Shown here: positions 54,668 through 61,972 of the stretch, in pieces
Layout: every line of letters begins with the position of its first letter
How positions within the stretch are numbered: the first letter of the stretch is position 1
NCBI GenBank assembly: GCA_017415765.1
Contig: JAFQED010000009.1
Location: 1-63,140, forward strand
DNA: 63,140 nucleotides
Direction: 5' to 3'
Source of the DNA: Desulfovibrio sp.
Lineage (GTDB): Bacteria; Desulfobacterota; Desulfovibrionia; Desulfovibrionales; Desulfovibrionaceae
Translations under genes and position numbers: made by a program
Notes under the pieces: model-generated
Told to the model about the DNA's origin: nothing
The model's database searches: none
The model's input: only the letters and a program-made list of their open reading frames with translations

Positions 54668-55882
54668 ATGGAACAACCAACTCTTACCAAGGAGCAGGAG
54701 AAGGTATCCAAGGCCATCGTGGACTTCGCCCTGCGTAACAAGCGTGGGTATATGGCAGTTGCTGGGTACGCCGGTACCGGCAAGACCACAGTAATGGGTG
54801 TCAGTGCAGCCAGAATCATCAACAGCCGTCCTGACATATCCATCGGCTACTGCGCTCCGACCGGGAAGGCGGCGAGCGTGCTTGGCCGCAAGCTCATAGA
54901 TTTCGGTGCCATGAACGAAAACTCTTCTGTCCATACAGTGCATGGCCATATCTACAGGCTGAACAGGAAAGCATCAAAGGGTGGAAAAATGGTCTGGGAC
55001 AGGAAAAGCGATGCCCTGCCCTACGATATGCTTGTCGTGGACGAAGCCTCTATGGTCACCAGGACCATGTTCAATGACATCATGAGCTACGAGGTGCCTG
55101 TAGTTTTCATCGGGGACTCAGGGCAGCTGCCACCAGTCAACAGCAGCATATTCACCCCGTTGACCAGGACACAGCATGTGCTGACAGAAGTACACCGTCA
55201 GGCACTTGAGAATCCCATTATCCGCTGGGCAACGGAAATCAGGAATGGCGGTGCAATACCAGCTACGACAAACGCCTCCTTTGCCTACATGAGCAAACGA
55301 GACCCAAGGGCATCGAAGATACGTGATTCCTTCATCCAGAAGCTACCTGACGGCGACTCAATGATCCTCTGTGGTATGAACAAGACAAGGATCGCGCTCA
55401 ACGTCATGGCTCGTAATGCACTCGGCCACTCTGCCAACGGAACTCTGCCAGGCAAGGGTGAGCGTGTTATTTGTCTGAAAAACGTAAGAGACCGGGAAAT
55501 CTGTAATGGGCAGATCTTCACTGTGCGCGGTTCAGGCCCAATAAGTGCCAACGACAGCTGCTATATGCTGGATGTAGGTATGGGTGGATACATGGTTGCG
55601 TACTCTGGGGCCCTGCACTCTGAAAATGGTACACGCCTGGCCCAGAGCATGGCATCAGAGTCTGCTGAAATAAAGATGTGCCTTGCCAGCAGCTCGCAGG
55701 ACGAGGCATATCTCTTTGATTTCGGGTATTCCTGCTCCGTGCACAAGGCGCAGGGATCCGAGTGGGACAATGTGCTGCTCTACGCCGAGCGTAACAGTCA
55801 TATGAGTGATGATGACTATCGGAGGTGGCTGTACACCGGCATGACCAGGGCAAGGAACAAGCTGTGCATTTTTGTGTCGTGA
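54668..55882 (+). CDS. SF1B DNA helicase (Dda/RecD-like)
   Basis: A 404-residue helicase of the RecD/T4-Dda type. Walker A GYAGTGKT (residues 33-40), VVDEAS (123-128), motif III GDSGQLPP, motif V HKAQGSEWDNVLL and motif VI YTGMTRARNKL are all present. A phage replication or recombination role is likely: it could open forks or remodel DNA ends with the FEN-type nuclease downstream. The ATG at 54668 follows GTGAGG; a GTG at 54656 is an alternative. Confidence 0.9.
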   Translation: MEQPTLTKEQEKVSKAIVDFALRNKRGYMAVAGYAGTGKTTVMGVSAARIINSRPDISIGYCAPTGKAASVLGRKLIDFGAMNENSSVHTVHGHIYRLNRKASKGGKMVWDRKSDALPYDMLVVDEASMVTRTMFNDIMSYEVPVVFIGDSGQLPPVNSSIFTPLTRTQHVLTEVHRQALENPIIRWATEIRNGGAIPATTNASFAYMSKRDPRASKIRDSFIQKLPDGDSMILCGMNKTRIALNVMARNALGHSANGTLPGKGERVICLKNVRDREICNGQIFTVRGSGPISANDSCYMLDVGMGGYMVAYSGALHSENGTRLAQSMASESAEIKMCLASSSQDEAYLFDFGYSCSVHKAQGSEWDNVLLYAERNSHMSDDDYRRWLYTGMTRARNKLCIFVS

Positions 55883-55888
55883 GAAAGG

Positions 55889-55922
55889 AAAGGCCTCCCA
55901 AACATAACTTTGGGAGGCCTTT
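55889..55922. terminator. Bidirectional terminator between helicase and hicB
   Basis: A perfect 14-bp stem AAAGGCCTCCCAAA/TTTGGGAGGCCTTT with loop CATAAC, flanked by A and T on both sides, between two converging genes. Confidence 0.88.
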
Positions 55923-55937
55923 GACTGTATACTGGTG

Positions 55938-56273
55938 CTACCCGGACACAGCCTGGCGTACTGCATCAGTTATAAACGAATTGAGCGATTTACCCTCAGA
56001 GGCTGCGGCCAGTGTTGCACGTTGGTATATTTCTGGAGGAAGTCGCAGGGCAAACTTGCCAAGTACCTTCCTGGCCGGGACTCCATCCTCAGCGCACATA
56101 CGGAGAAAAACAGCCAAGGATTTTTCACCTTCCTCCCTCAGGGTTGCGGCATCAGCAGCATAAAAGTCCGCACCGCCGTTCAGGCCAACGAACTCACCAC
56201 GAAACATCTCAATATCCGGGTCATAGGCAATAACAGCGTGATAGCCGCCTTCAAATTCCATGATATTTTTCAT
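55938..56273 (-). CDS. hicB: HicB-family antitoxin
   Basis: A 111-residue HicB protein. The N-terminal RNase-H-like fold (YHAVIAYDPDIEMFRGEFVGLNGGADFYA) binds the HicA toxin, and the C-terminal ribbon-helix-helix (LPPEIYQRATLAAASEGKSLNSFITDAV) binds DNA. The ATG at 56273 overlaps the hicA-fragment stop (ATGA); a start at 56300 is in-frame but lies within hicA. The antitoxin appears complete while its toxin partner is not. Confidence 0.88.
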   Translation of the reverse strand: MKNIMEFEGGYHAVIAYDPDIEMFRGEFVGLNGGADFYAADAATLREEGEKSLAVFLRMCAEDGVPARKVLGKFALRLPPEIYQRATLAAASEGKSLNSFITDAVRQAVSG

Positions 56274-56425
56274 GGTCTTACCCCATTTTCTTCCAACCAT
56301 TTGCGAATACTGACCACAGCCCCCTTATCTGTATCGGGTGACGGGTGCGGTCTGTGGAAAACACGCCTGTCGTTGAAAAGACGAACGCATATGCGAGAGC
56401 CTTCAGCTTCAATCTCTAAGCACAT
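56270..56425 (-). pseudogene. hicA: N-terminally truncated HicA toxin
   Basis: Residues MCLEIEAEGSRICVRLFNDR, then VFHRPHPSP, DTDKGAVVSIRKWLEENG and VRP, form the second half of a HicA-type toxin. Relatives carry about 30-35 further residues before the GSR segment. Upstream is directly the 3' end of the ATPase gene, so the missing part was probably lost at a recombination joint. The frame continues in phase from that stop codon, but no ribosome site is visible. It is likely inactive. Confidence 0.72.
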
Positions 56426-56449
56426 GTACCAAGTGAATTTTCTGCCCAA

Positions 56450-57667
56450 TCAGTCATACTGCCGCCTGATAAAATTGGACAGCAGGGGCACGGCAAGCGA
56501 GTATTTACCAAACCTGTTCCTGAAAACAAGCCCGCGATCAGACAGGGTATTGAGCATCTGGATCACATGGCTCGGACTGAAGGGCTTGATGGGCAACTCC
56601 TTGGACTTGTTAGAAACTTCCATGCCAGTGAACTCATCATCGCACGAATCCAGCGCAACAACGGCGCGTAGTAAGTCTTTTTGCCTGTCTGTTGTCTGAG
56701 ACCATCTCCCCTGGAAAAAGTCGGAGTCCAACTTCCTGATTATGTTCTCTATAGGAATTGTTGGGGTTTCATTTGCAGTCACCTTCGCAATCCACAAGTC
56801 GTACACTTCCTTGCAGATATACTGTAAAAAATACGGATAGCCACCAGAAACTGTGACAATAGTATTTACAGAGTTTTCGCCAAACTGGATAGGATGTCCT
56901 TCCACCGGACGCAAAATGGCTTCTCTGGAAGCTGCTTCATCCAGTCTGGACAGCGTCATGACATGGAACATGCGTTCGGCATAGGTCCTTGCTTCCACAA
57001 GCTTGGGAAACAGCGTTGGCAGACCAACAAAGAGCAGCATGAACGGTATACCCTTACGTTGCAGGGATTGAAAAACCTCAAGCAGCGCAGAAAGTGGGTA
57101 CTGTGCCTCCTGCTTGTGATCCGAAAGATTCTGGGCCTCGTCATAAGCAAAGACGATTCCTCTGACCTCAGTGTTTTTCAGGAGTTTCCAAATCTGCTCC
57201 AGGACATGCTTCAGCTTATCCGAGACGAGACCCGGTGTGGCCCTGTACATGGATTCCAGGGTTTCATAGCTGAGAGGAAATCTTTGGACTTCGGAATCAC
57301 CCAGGTATCCAATTTTCTGATGCTGGGCCTGCTCAAACAATACAGAAGATGCCGCAGCAGCTGTATCTACCAGCAGGCGCATGGCAATGGCGTCTTCTGA
57401 AATGCAGGCAGACTCAGACAAATCTGTACCCGCCCAGAGCCAGCCACTTTCAAGAGCAATGGGCTTCAATGATTCCAGCAGGACAGTCTTTCCCACACCG
57501 CGCAGCCCGGTAATAACGGCATTATCCGTAATCGTTTCCTGAGAAAGAAGTTTGCGCATTTCTTCCTGTTCAGCAGATCGGCCCGCAAGGTACGGTGGCA
57601 GATGCCCGGCACCCGGTCGGAATGGATTTCTGTACATGCTGGTTTTTGGCGTATTGGCAGTTTGCAT
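56450..57667 (-). CDS. AAA/STAND-type ATPase
   Basis: A 405-residue P-loop protein. Walker A GLRGVGKT is at residues 54-61 and Walker B around GIVFAYDEAQNL. Later sensor-like segments (LLFVGLPTLFPKL, MTLSRLDEAASREAI) and a C-terminal winged-helix-like part (AVVALDSCDDEFTGMEVSNK, SPSHVIQMLNTLSDRGLVFR) resemble archaeal-ATPase/Orc-type or STAND proteins. As minus-strand cargo inside a phage region it may serve defence or exclusion; this is inference from position. GAGGA precedes the ATG. Confidence 0.8.
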   Translation of the reverse strand: MQTANTPKTSMYRNPFRPGAGHLPPYLAGRSAEQEEMRKLLSQETITDNAVITGLRGVGKTVLLESLKPIALESGWLWAGTDLSESACISEDAIAMRLLVDTAAAASSVLFEQAQHQKIGYLGDSEVQRFPLSYETLESMYRATPGLVSDKLKHVLEQIWKLLKNTEVRGIVFAYDEAQNLSDHKQEAQYPLSALLEVFQSLQRKGIPFMLLFVGLPTLFPKLVEARTYAERMFHVMTLSRLDEAASREAILRPVEGHPIQFGENSVNTIVTVSGGYPYFLQYICKEVYDLWIAKVTANETPTIPIENIIRKLDSDFFQGRWSQTTDRQKDLLRAVVALDSCDDEFTGMEVSNKSKELPIKPFSPSHVIQMLNTLSDRGLVFRNRFGKYSLAVPLLSNFIRRQYD

Positions 57668-57692
57668 GGCTGTGTCCTCAGATTTTATGTCA

Positions 57693-57720
57693 TAAATTTA
57701 GTATTATAAGTAAATTTAGT
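57693..57720 (-). promoter_or_regulatory. Direct-repeat operator over the ATPase promoter
   Basis: TAAATTTAGT occurs at 57693-57702 and 57711-57720, 18 nt apart, flanking the minus-strand TATAAT-like ATTATAAG core at 57703-57710. A TTGACT follows further upstream. This looks like a repressor site controlling the ATPase gene. Confidence 0.5.
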
Positions 57721-57753
57721 CAATACACATTTTAGGAAAGGTAACTCTCCAAG

Positions 57754-57783
57754 GTGAACTATTCAGCCCTACTTTGACAATAT
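57754..57783 (+). promoter_or_regulatory. Phage promoter-class element, copy 7
   Basis: GTGAAC (AA at 57757-57758), an 18-nt spacer and CAATAT (57778-57783), about 37 nt before the ATG at 57820. Divergent from the ATPase promoter. Confidence 0.55.
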
Positions 57784-57819
57784 TTGTGAATACGCATCAC
57801 AAACCGCAGGAGAACACCA

Positions 57820-58785
57820 ATGATCACCAAAATCGGAAAAGAAATCGTACATATAGCAAACCTTCTGGCCAAGGCTCATGAGTTCAAATACAGGAATCTT
57901 GAGAAGTACGCGGCAACCAGATACAAGGAATTACTGCCTGGGCTGTCTCCTGAATCCAAGACAAGGCTTTCCGACGTGGTTAAACCTCTGGCGGAGGAGC
58001 TGGCTGGGATTCGTCGTGGGACAGAGAATATGATAGCCCGTGCTGGGTATACCATGAGGCCTGCTACCACTGATGAGGAGATTAACACGGCACTAGGCGG
58101 AGGTGGTGCTGTGACTGATCACAAAACAAAAACAGTACTGTATCTTGATCCCCAAATGCTTAAAGGGCGTAGGGAGTATAGGAAAGATAAAAGGCTTATT
58201 CCATTCTACAACACAGCTCGTAAGAATTATGGTTATGTAAATGAGGGGCTATTGCGCCATGAAGCTTTCGAGGCAGATGAGTATACAAAAGCCAAGAGCC
58301 GTGGAGTAACGCCATTTTTAGAAGTTTTTACAACTCAGAATCTCAACAAGCCAGATATGAAAAGATGGAGAAATGGTATAGGTATTACAGACAAGGTATT
58401 GGAAAACCAGACAACTGATCCGTACTACATAAAACGTCTTGGCAGTACCGAGAATTTGGATAGCTTCTTTGATGAGCCTGTAGGTAGGCATGTAAATCTG
58501 AAGGTACTCGCGAAGGAGACTGAGTTTCTTAATAAGTCATTTTACAACCATATGGCTAATTCTATTAAAAATTATAGGAGACGCTATGGTGAGGCAGACA
58601 TACTTGCAGATAATATGGATTTAGATAGGAGCAGAGGAGATATTTACTCTACTCTGTTGACAAAGAAAGACTACAAAAACATGGCTACTCCAAGAAAAAA
58701 TGTGTTGGATCATAGAATAGAACGAAATAGTGATGACATAAATGAGATCTATGACGTACATAGATCAACAATAAAGAGGAGGTAA
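57820..58785 (+). CDS. Unknown phage protein with HEAFE motif
   Basis: A 321-residue basic protein. The N-terminal third is helical; the middle has GLLRHEAFEADE, an HExxE-like pattern that in some phage proteins precedes a metallopeptidase fold, but no second metal ligand is clear. The rest is rich in Lys, Arg and Asn. It has no membrane segment. GGAG precedes the ATG. Function unknown; codon use is distinctly A+T-rich. Confidence 0.65.
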   Translation: MITKIGKEIVHIANLLAKAHEFKYRNLEKYAATRYKELLPGLSPESKTRLSDVVKPLAEELAGIRRGTENMIARAGYTMRPATTDEEINTALGGGGAVTDHKTKTVLYLDPQMLKGRREYRKDKRLIPFYNTARKNYGYVNEGLLRHEAFEADEYTKAKSRGVTPFLEVFTTQNLNKPDMKRWRNGIGITDKVLENQTTDPYYIKRLGSTENLDSFFDEPVGRHVNLKVLAKETEFLNKSFYNHMANSIKNYRRRYGEADILADNMDLDRSRGDIYSTLLTKKDYKNMATPRKNVLDHRIERNSDDINEIYDVHRSTIKRR

Positions 58786-58789
58786 TAAT

Positions 58790-59275
58790 ATGCTAGGCCC
58801 AACATCAACAACCGTTGGACTTGCCATACCATATGATACTGACCTTGAGAATATTGAAACTTATAGGGGATACTTAAAAAACTGCTCTAAATCTACATAC
58901 CATACAATATCAAGAACAGCGTTAAGGCTGTTGGACCTACCTGATGCAGAGCTTCACAAGTTTTTGGAAGAATCCAAGCTCATGCGATGTTGCTGCAGAA
59001 TATCGCAGGTTGATATGTATATTGTTGGTAGTAGTAGGCTAAAAGAGCTAGGTCTTCCAGACTTTGATGTACGCTTAGCCAGGCCATACCAGGAAGACGT
59101 GGAAGATATGAAATCATATAGAGCCTATCTTGTGCGATGTAGCAAATCAAAAGTGCAGGTTATAGCTAATTCTGCTATACGTATGCTACAATTATCGGAT
59201 GAGGAGCTTGAGCCATTTCTGCTGGAGTCCAGAGCCCTCGGTAAGTACATCAAAATTGAACAAAAAGACATGTGA
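58790..59275 (+). CDS. Phage protein made of two repeated ~50-residue units
   Basis: A 161-residue protein with an internal duplication. Residues ~15-65 (DTDLENIETYRGYLKNCSK, TALRLLDLPDAELHKFLEES) match ~100-150 (QEDVEDMKSYRAYLVRCSK, SAIRMLQLSDEELEPFLLES). A cysteine triplet (RCCCR) lies between the units. The repeats look like small helical hairpins. GAGGAGG precedes the ATG. No family recognised. Confidence 0.7.
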   Translation: MLGPTSTTVGLAIPYDTDLENIETYRGYLKNCSKSTYHTISRTALRLLDLPDAELHKFLEESKLMRCCCRISQVDMYIVGSSRLKELGLPDFDVRLARPYQEDVEDMKSYRAYLVRCSKSKVQVIANSAIRMLQLSDEELEPFLLESRALGKYIKIEQKDM

Positions 59276-59308
59276 AGCCATGTGCCACTCACAGGAGTAC
59301 ACAATATC

Positions 59309-59596
59309 ATGCAAAATGAAAAACTTTTGAAAGTGTATATGGATATGTTCCGAAAATTCTCTAGGGAATGGGCACGCTCATCGGATAAATATAAGGATCG
59401 TAACCTGAAACGTGACTTCAGTACAGTAATGATGCAAATGCACACCTTTGTAAAACGCTACGTTGGTATGCAGAAGTATCCTGAAATGAACCCCAAACTT
59501 GAGAAATACCTGATAATCAATAACTACGTTACAAAAAATGCCAGAGGTGGATTTGATGTGTCTTCAGCTAGGTATAGAGAGTATCGTGGAGACTAG
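59309..59596 (+). CDS. Unknown small basic phage protein
   Basis: A 95-residue, Lys/Arg/Tyr-rich protein (KVYMDMFRKFSREWARSSDKY). The ATG at 59309 is 13 nt after an AGGAG; a GTG at 59282 is in frame but has no site. It ends 4 nt inside the stop of the converging minus-strand gene. Confidence 0.55.
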   Translation: MQNEKLLKVYMDMFRKFSREWARSSDKYKDRNLKRDFSTVMMQMHTFVKRYVGMQKYPEMNPKLEKYLIINNYVTKNARGGFDVSSARYREYRGD

Positions 59597-60123
59597 GTGT
59601 TATTATTGCTATGATTCTTTACTTCCGGGTAAGCCTTTTCCAAGAGGTAAAAAGTAATACCCCAAGATTCCGGCAAGATGTCACGGTACATACTTGTATA
59701 CATGACAGATTTAGCTGCTGGTGATGCTGCAAAGTCCATCATATTGACGCGGAGTTCTCCAAGAGCTGCGAGCATAGCAAAATATGAATTGGCTGCCATC
59801 TCATATTCTGAGACACTTGTACCTATGGAAGAAAGAAGTTGTACGGGGCGCAACTTTGAAATCCATTTGAATATAAAAGCTGCACGCTTATGGTTGTCAG
59901 GAATTGTGATGCAGTGAAATGGACTCCATCGTTCCAAATCTATCATATATGATATACATGCGTGACAAAGGGTTGGCATGCAAAGTACGACTCTCCGATG
60001 ATTTTGGAATGGGGGAGAACTCTCCATCATATTAAACATCTTGGCAAGACGTGCAGCTAAATTTTTGGCCTTATCGCGTCTTGCCAAGATATGTTGCTGT
60101 GCTGCCTTGCCATGAGATGACAT
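59593..60123 (-). CDS. Unknown phage protein, second gene of a minus-strand module
   Basis: A 176-residue protein, mostly helical with several aromatic residues and a few cysteines (RVVLCMPTLCHACISYMIDL). No family recognised. It starts directly at the stop of the gene at 60123-60326 (TAATG), so the two form an operon. GGGAG precedes the ATG. Confidence 0.6.
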   Translation of the reverse strand: MSSHGKAAQQHILARRDKAKNLAARLAKMFNMMESSPPFQNHRRVVLCMPTLCHACISYMIDLERWSPFHCITIPDNHKRAAFIFKWISKLRPVQLLSSIGTSVSEYEMAANSYFAMLAALGELRVNMMDFAASPAAKSVMYTSMYRDILPESWGITFYLLEKAYPEVKNHSNNNT

Positions 60124-60326
60124 TATTTGAACTCCCAGAAACTTTCAGGAAGCTGCGAAAATGCCTCAATAGCTTGTATCTGGCGATCAAGAATTACATT
60201 GTCCGGCTCTACATCTCCAGAATTATGAATACCAGATTCCATAAACTCAACTAAGCGTTCATTACTAAATATAGAATCCAGCTCTTTTTCCTGATCGGCA
60301 CTCAAAACCGGAATTGCAGTTCCCAT
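60123..60326 (-). CDS. Small protein, first gene of a minus-strand module
   Basis: A 67-residue acidic protein (MGTAIPVLSADQEKELDSIF, later SGDVEPDNVILDRQIQAIEA). The ATG at 60326 follows GGAGGGTGGC. Size, acidity and leading position resemble antitoxins or immunity proteins, but no DNA-binding motif is visible, so this is only a suggestion. Confidence 0.6.
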   Translation of the reverse strand: MGTAIPVLSADQEKELDSIFSNERLVEFMESGIHNSGDVEPDNVILDRQIQAIEAFSQLPESFWEFK

Positions 60327-60374
60327 AAGCCACCCTCCAAGTCCTACTGGATTGGGTGTAAGTATACCCATCCA

Positions 60375-60415
60375 TCTATATGGTACTATTGCCAAATGTC
60401 AGACAGCTTGACATT
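60375..60415 (-). promoter_or_regulatory. Promoter with overlapping palindromic operator for the 60.1-60.3 kb module
   Basis: On the minus strand: CTGACA (plus 60397-60402), 16 nt, TATAGA (plus 60375-60380). A 7-bp inverted repeat AATGTCA/TGACATT (60395-60401 and 60409-60415) covers the -35 box, so a repressor probably blocks this promoter. Confidence 0.5.
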
Positions 60416-60522
60416 GTAAAAAGCCATATGCCTAAAATGCACACAACGGGCAAGTGACGGCACAAAAAATTCTTTTTGTCAATCTCGATTTTGTATTGAC
60501 AAGGGAAAATACTCTCAAAGCA

Positions 60523-60607
60523 GGAGGTCAACCCGAAACCGGAAACCTAGCCCCTAAAAGACATGACCTCTGACGTAGCGACTAAGAAGTGCCACTTACG
60601 GTGGCAT
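60523..60607 (+). ncRNA. Possible structured RNA between opposing genes
   Basis: A 7-8-bp helix GGAGGTCA (60523-60530) / TGACCTCT (60564-60571) encloses a C-rich interior with a repeated GAAACC, and a second hairpin TGCCAC/GTGGCA (60590-60595 and 60601-60606) follows. TTGACA lies upstream at 60495-60500. No reading frame uses this stretch. It could be a small RNA or an RNA-level control element; I match it to no known family. Confidence 0.35.
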
Positions 60608-60622
60608 ACCCGTGCAGCACAG

Positions 60623-61840
60623 CTATACCTCTACTCTATCAATAATCTGTCGCGCACGGCACCGAACAAGCTCAGTCATAGCACGAATGGTGCCCTGCTC
60701 CACGTATACTTCCGGGTGCGGCTTCAATTTCAGAGTAAGGCATTGCTGTAACCTGGGAATATGTCTCGGCCTGGCAAAAAGCCGGGCCTGGTCATCGAAG
60801 GACAGGAAAGCAGCCGTTGTTCTGGAAGCCAACCCTTCAATGTCCAAATCCACAAGGCTGCCCAGCCCTACGCCAAAAGAGAATCCGTTGTCGTACAGAG
60901 GTGCCGGGCGTAACAGCTCGCCGCTATCCGTGTCGAACAGATAGCCGAAATTCCCCAAGTGCCTGTCCTGGTTCAATATCAGGGCATCAAAGACCATCAT
61001 GTCCTCAAACGCCTCAGCTCCGAAAATCTGGCCAAGTTCGTACTGTGTAGATGGATTTTTCAGGCTATCCAAGGTGAGTTTTTTGAGGCTCACCCCCTGG
61101 TGCAGGAAGTATGTTTTAGCATCGATGAGCCCGATATGTTCATCAGTAAACAGTCTGCAGGTACAGACGTTTTCGTGGCTGCCATCAGCATGACCATATA
61201 CTGCAAGCTCATAGGGGATGTGTTTTACCCCGAACTGCCTGCATACCTGAGAGGCAAACCATTCAGCTGTTGCCTGTGATAGTCCGTCCATGCCAGCGGT
61301 GTAATTATCTGCCTTGCGGAGAAAGATACCGCTATCATCCAGCCCCCAGGCTTTTTTCAGAGCTCCTTTGGAGGTGAACTCGGGAGAACTCAGTCTGAGG
61401 CTGGAATACTTGCTGCCAGTAAGACCAAAGACCAACTCCCCGACAGCCTCATCAAACCTGTTTCGATACAGGCTAACTTCAGACCATGCTCGTCTGTCAG
61501 TAAGCTCTGTTACCCAAAAAGTGTCATTGAGCGACAGCAGGTTACACAGCCTGGCATAGCGCATGGGGTCTTTCGGGTCGAAACCCTCAAGCATTTCAAT
61601 GCGGGCAAAAAGTTTTCGCCCAAGAGGAGATGTACGCCGATCTATCCAGTCAAGCAGTAGCTTGTCTGTGATTTCGCCTGCCTGCAGCTCAAATGGAAGA
61701 ATCCTGTCCAGATTCTGGCATACGGACAAAATACGCAGGTCGTAGCTGGAATATTCCTTACCGGAAACAGTCTGTGCTTCTTTCCGCATTTCAAAGCGGA
61801 TAAGCTCGCTATCCTTGTTCTTCAGAACGAATAGGGACAT
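60623..61840 (-). CDS. HipA-like kinase
   Basis: A 405-residue protein with a HipA-type kinase C-terminal domain. Catalytic segments are LILNQDRHLGNFGYLFD (Asp and Asn of the catalytic loop) and LLRPAPLYDNGFSFG (metal Asp). The N-terminal ~150 residues are not obviously HipA_N. HipA phosphorylates GltX in E. coli; the target here is unknown and no HipB-like antitoxin is adjacent. ATG 61840 is chosen because it lies after a GGAGG and downstream of a good promoter, whereas ATG 61888 lies inside it. Confidence 0.8.
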   Translation of the reverse strand: MSLFVLKNKDSELIRFEMRKEAQTVSGKEYSSYDLRILSVCQNLDRILPFELQAGEITDKLLLDWIDRRTSPLGRKLFARIEMLEGFDPKDPMRYARLCNLLSLNDTFWVTELTDRRAWSEVSLYRNRFDEAVGELVFGLTGSKYSSLRLSSPEFTSKGALKKAWGLDDSGIFLRKADNYTAGMDGLSQATAEWFASQVCRQFGVKHIPYELAVYGHADGSHENVCTCRLFTDEHIGLIDAKTYFLHQGVSLKKLTLDSLKNPSTQYELGQIFGAEAFEDMMVFDALILNQDRHLGNFGYLFDTDSGELLRPAPLYDNGFSFGVGLGSLVDLDIEGLASRTTAAFLSFDDQARLFARPRHIPRLQQCLTLKLKPHPEVYVEQGTIRAMTELVRCRARQIIDRVEV

Positions 61841-61873
61841 CGCAGAAAGCCTCCAGCTGGAAACATCTGGATA

Positions 61874-61902
61874 ATCATAGCATTTCAAAGACAGGCCCTC
61901 AA
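61874..61902 (-). promoter_or_regulatory. Host-type promoter of the HipA-like gene
   Basis: On the minus strand: TTGAGG (plus 61897-61902), 17 nt, TATGAT (plus 61874-61879). It abuts the plus-strand phage element of copy 8, so divergent transcription is expected. Confidence 0.6.
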
Positions 61903-61903
61903 C

Positions 61904-61930
61904 TAAACTATTCCGCAGCGTCCGACATAG
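61904..61930 (+). promoter_or_regulatory. Phage promoter-class element, copy 8 (FEN gene)
   Basis: CTAAAC (61903-61908), 17-nt spacer, CATAGT (61926-61931). A dyad CCGACA/TGTCGG (61922-61939) overlaps the -10 box, as at nrdJ. Confidence 0.55.
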
Positions 61931-61972
61931 TTTTGTCGGGCGTAATTTTTTCCAAACAAAGGAGCACTAGCC

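Noticed and set aside
56894-57400. 168-aa plus-strand frame inside the ATPase gene
   Set aside because: Antisense of a P-loop gene with clear Walker motifs; no ribosome site.
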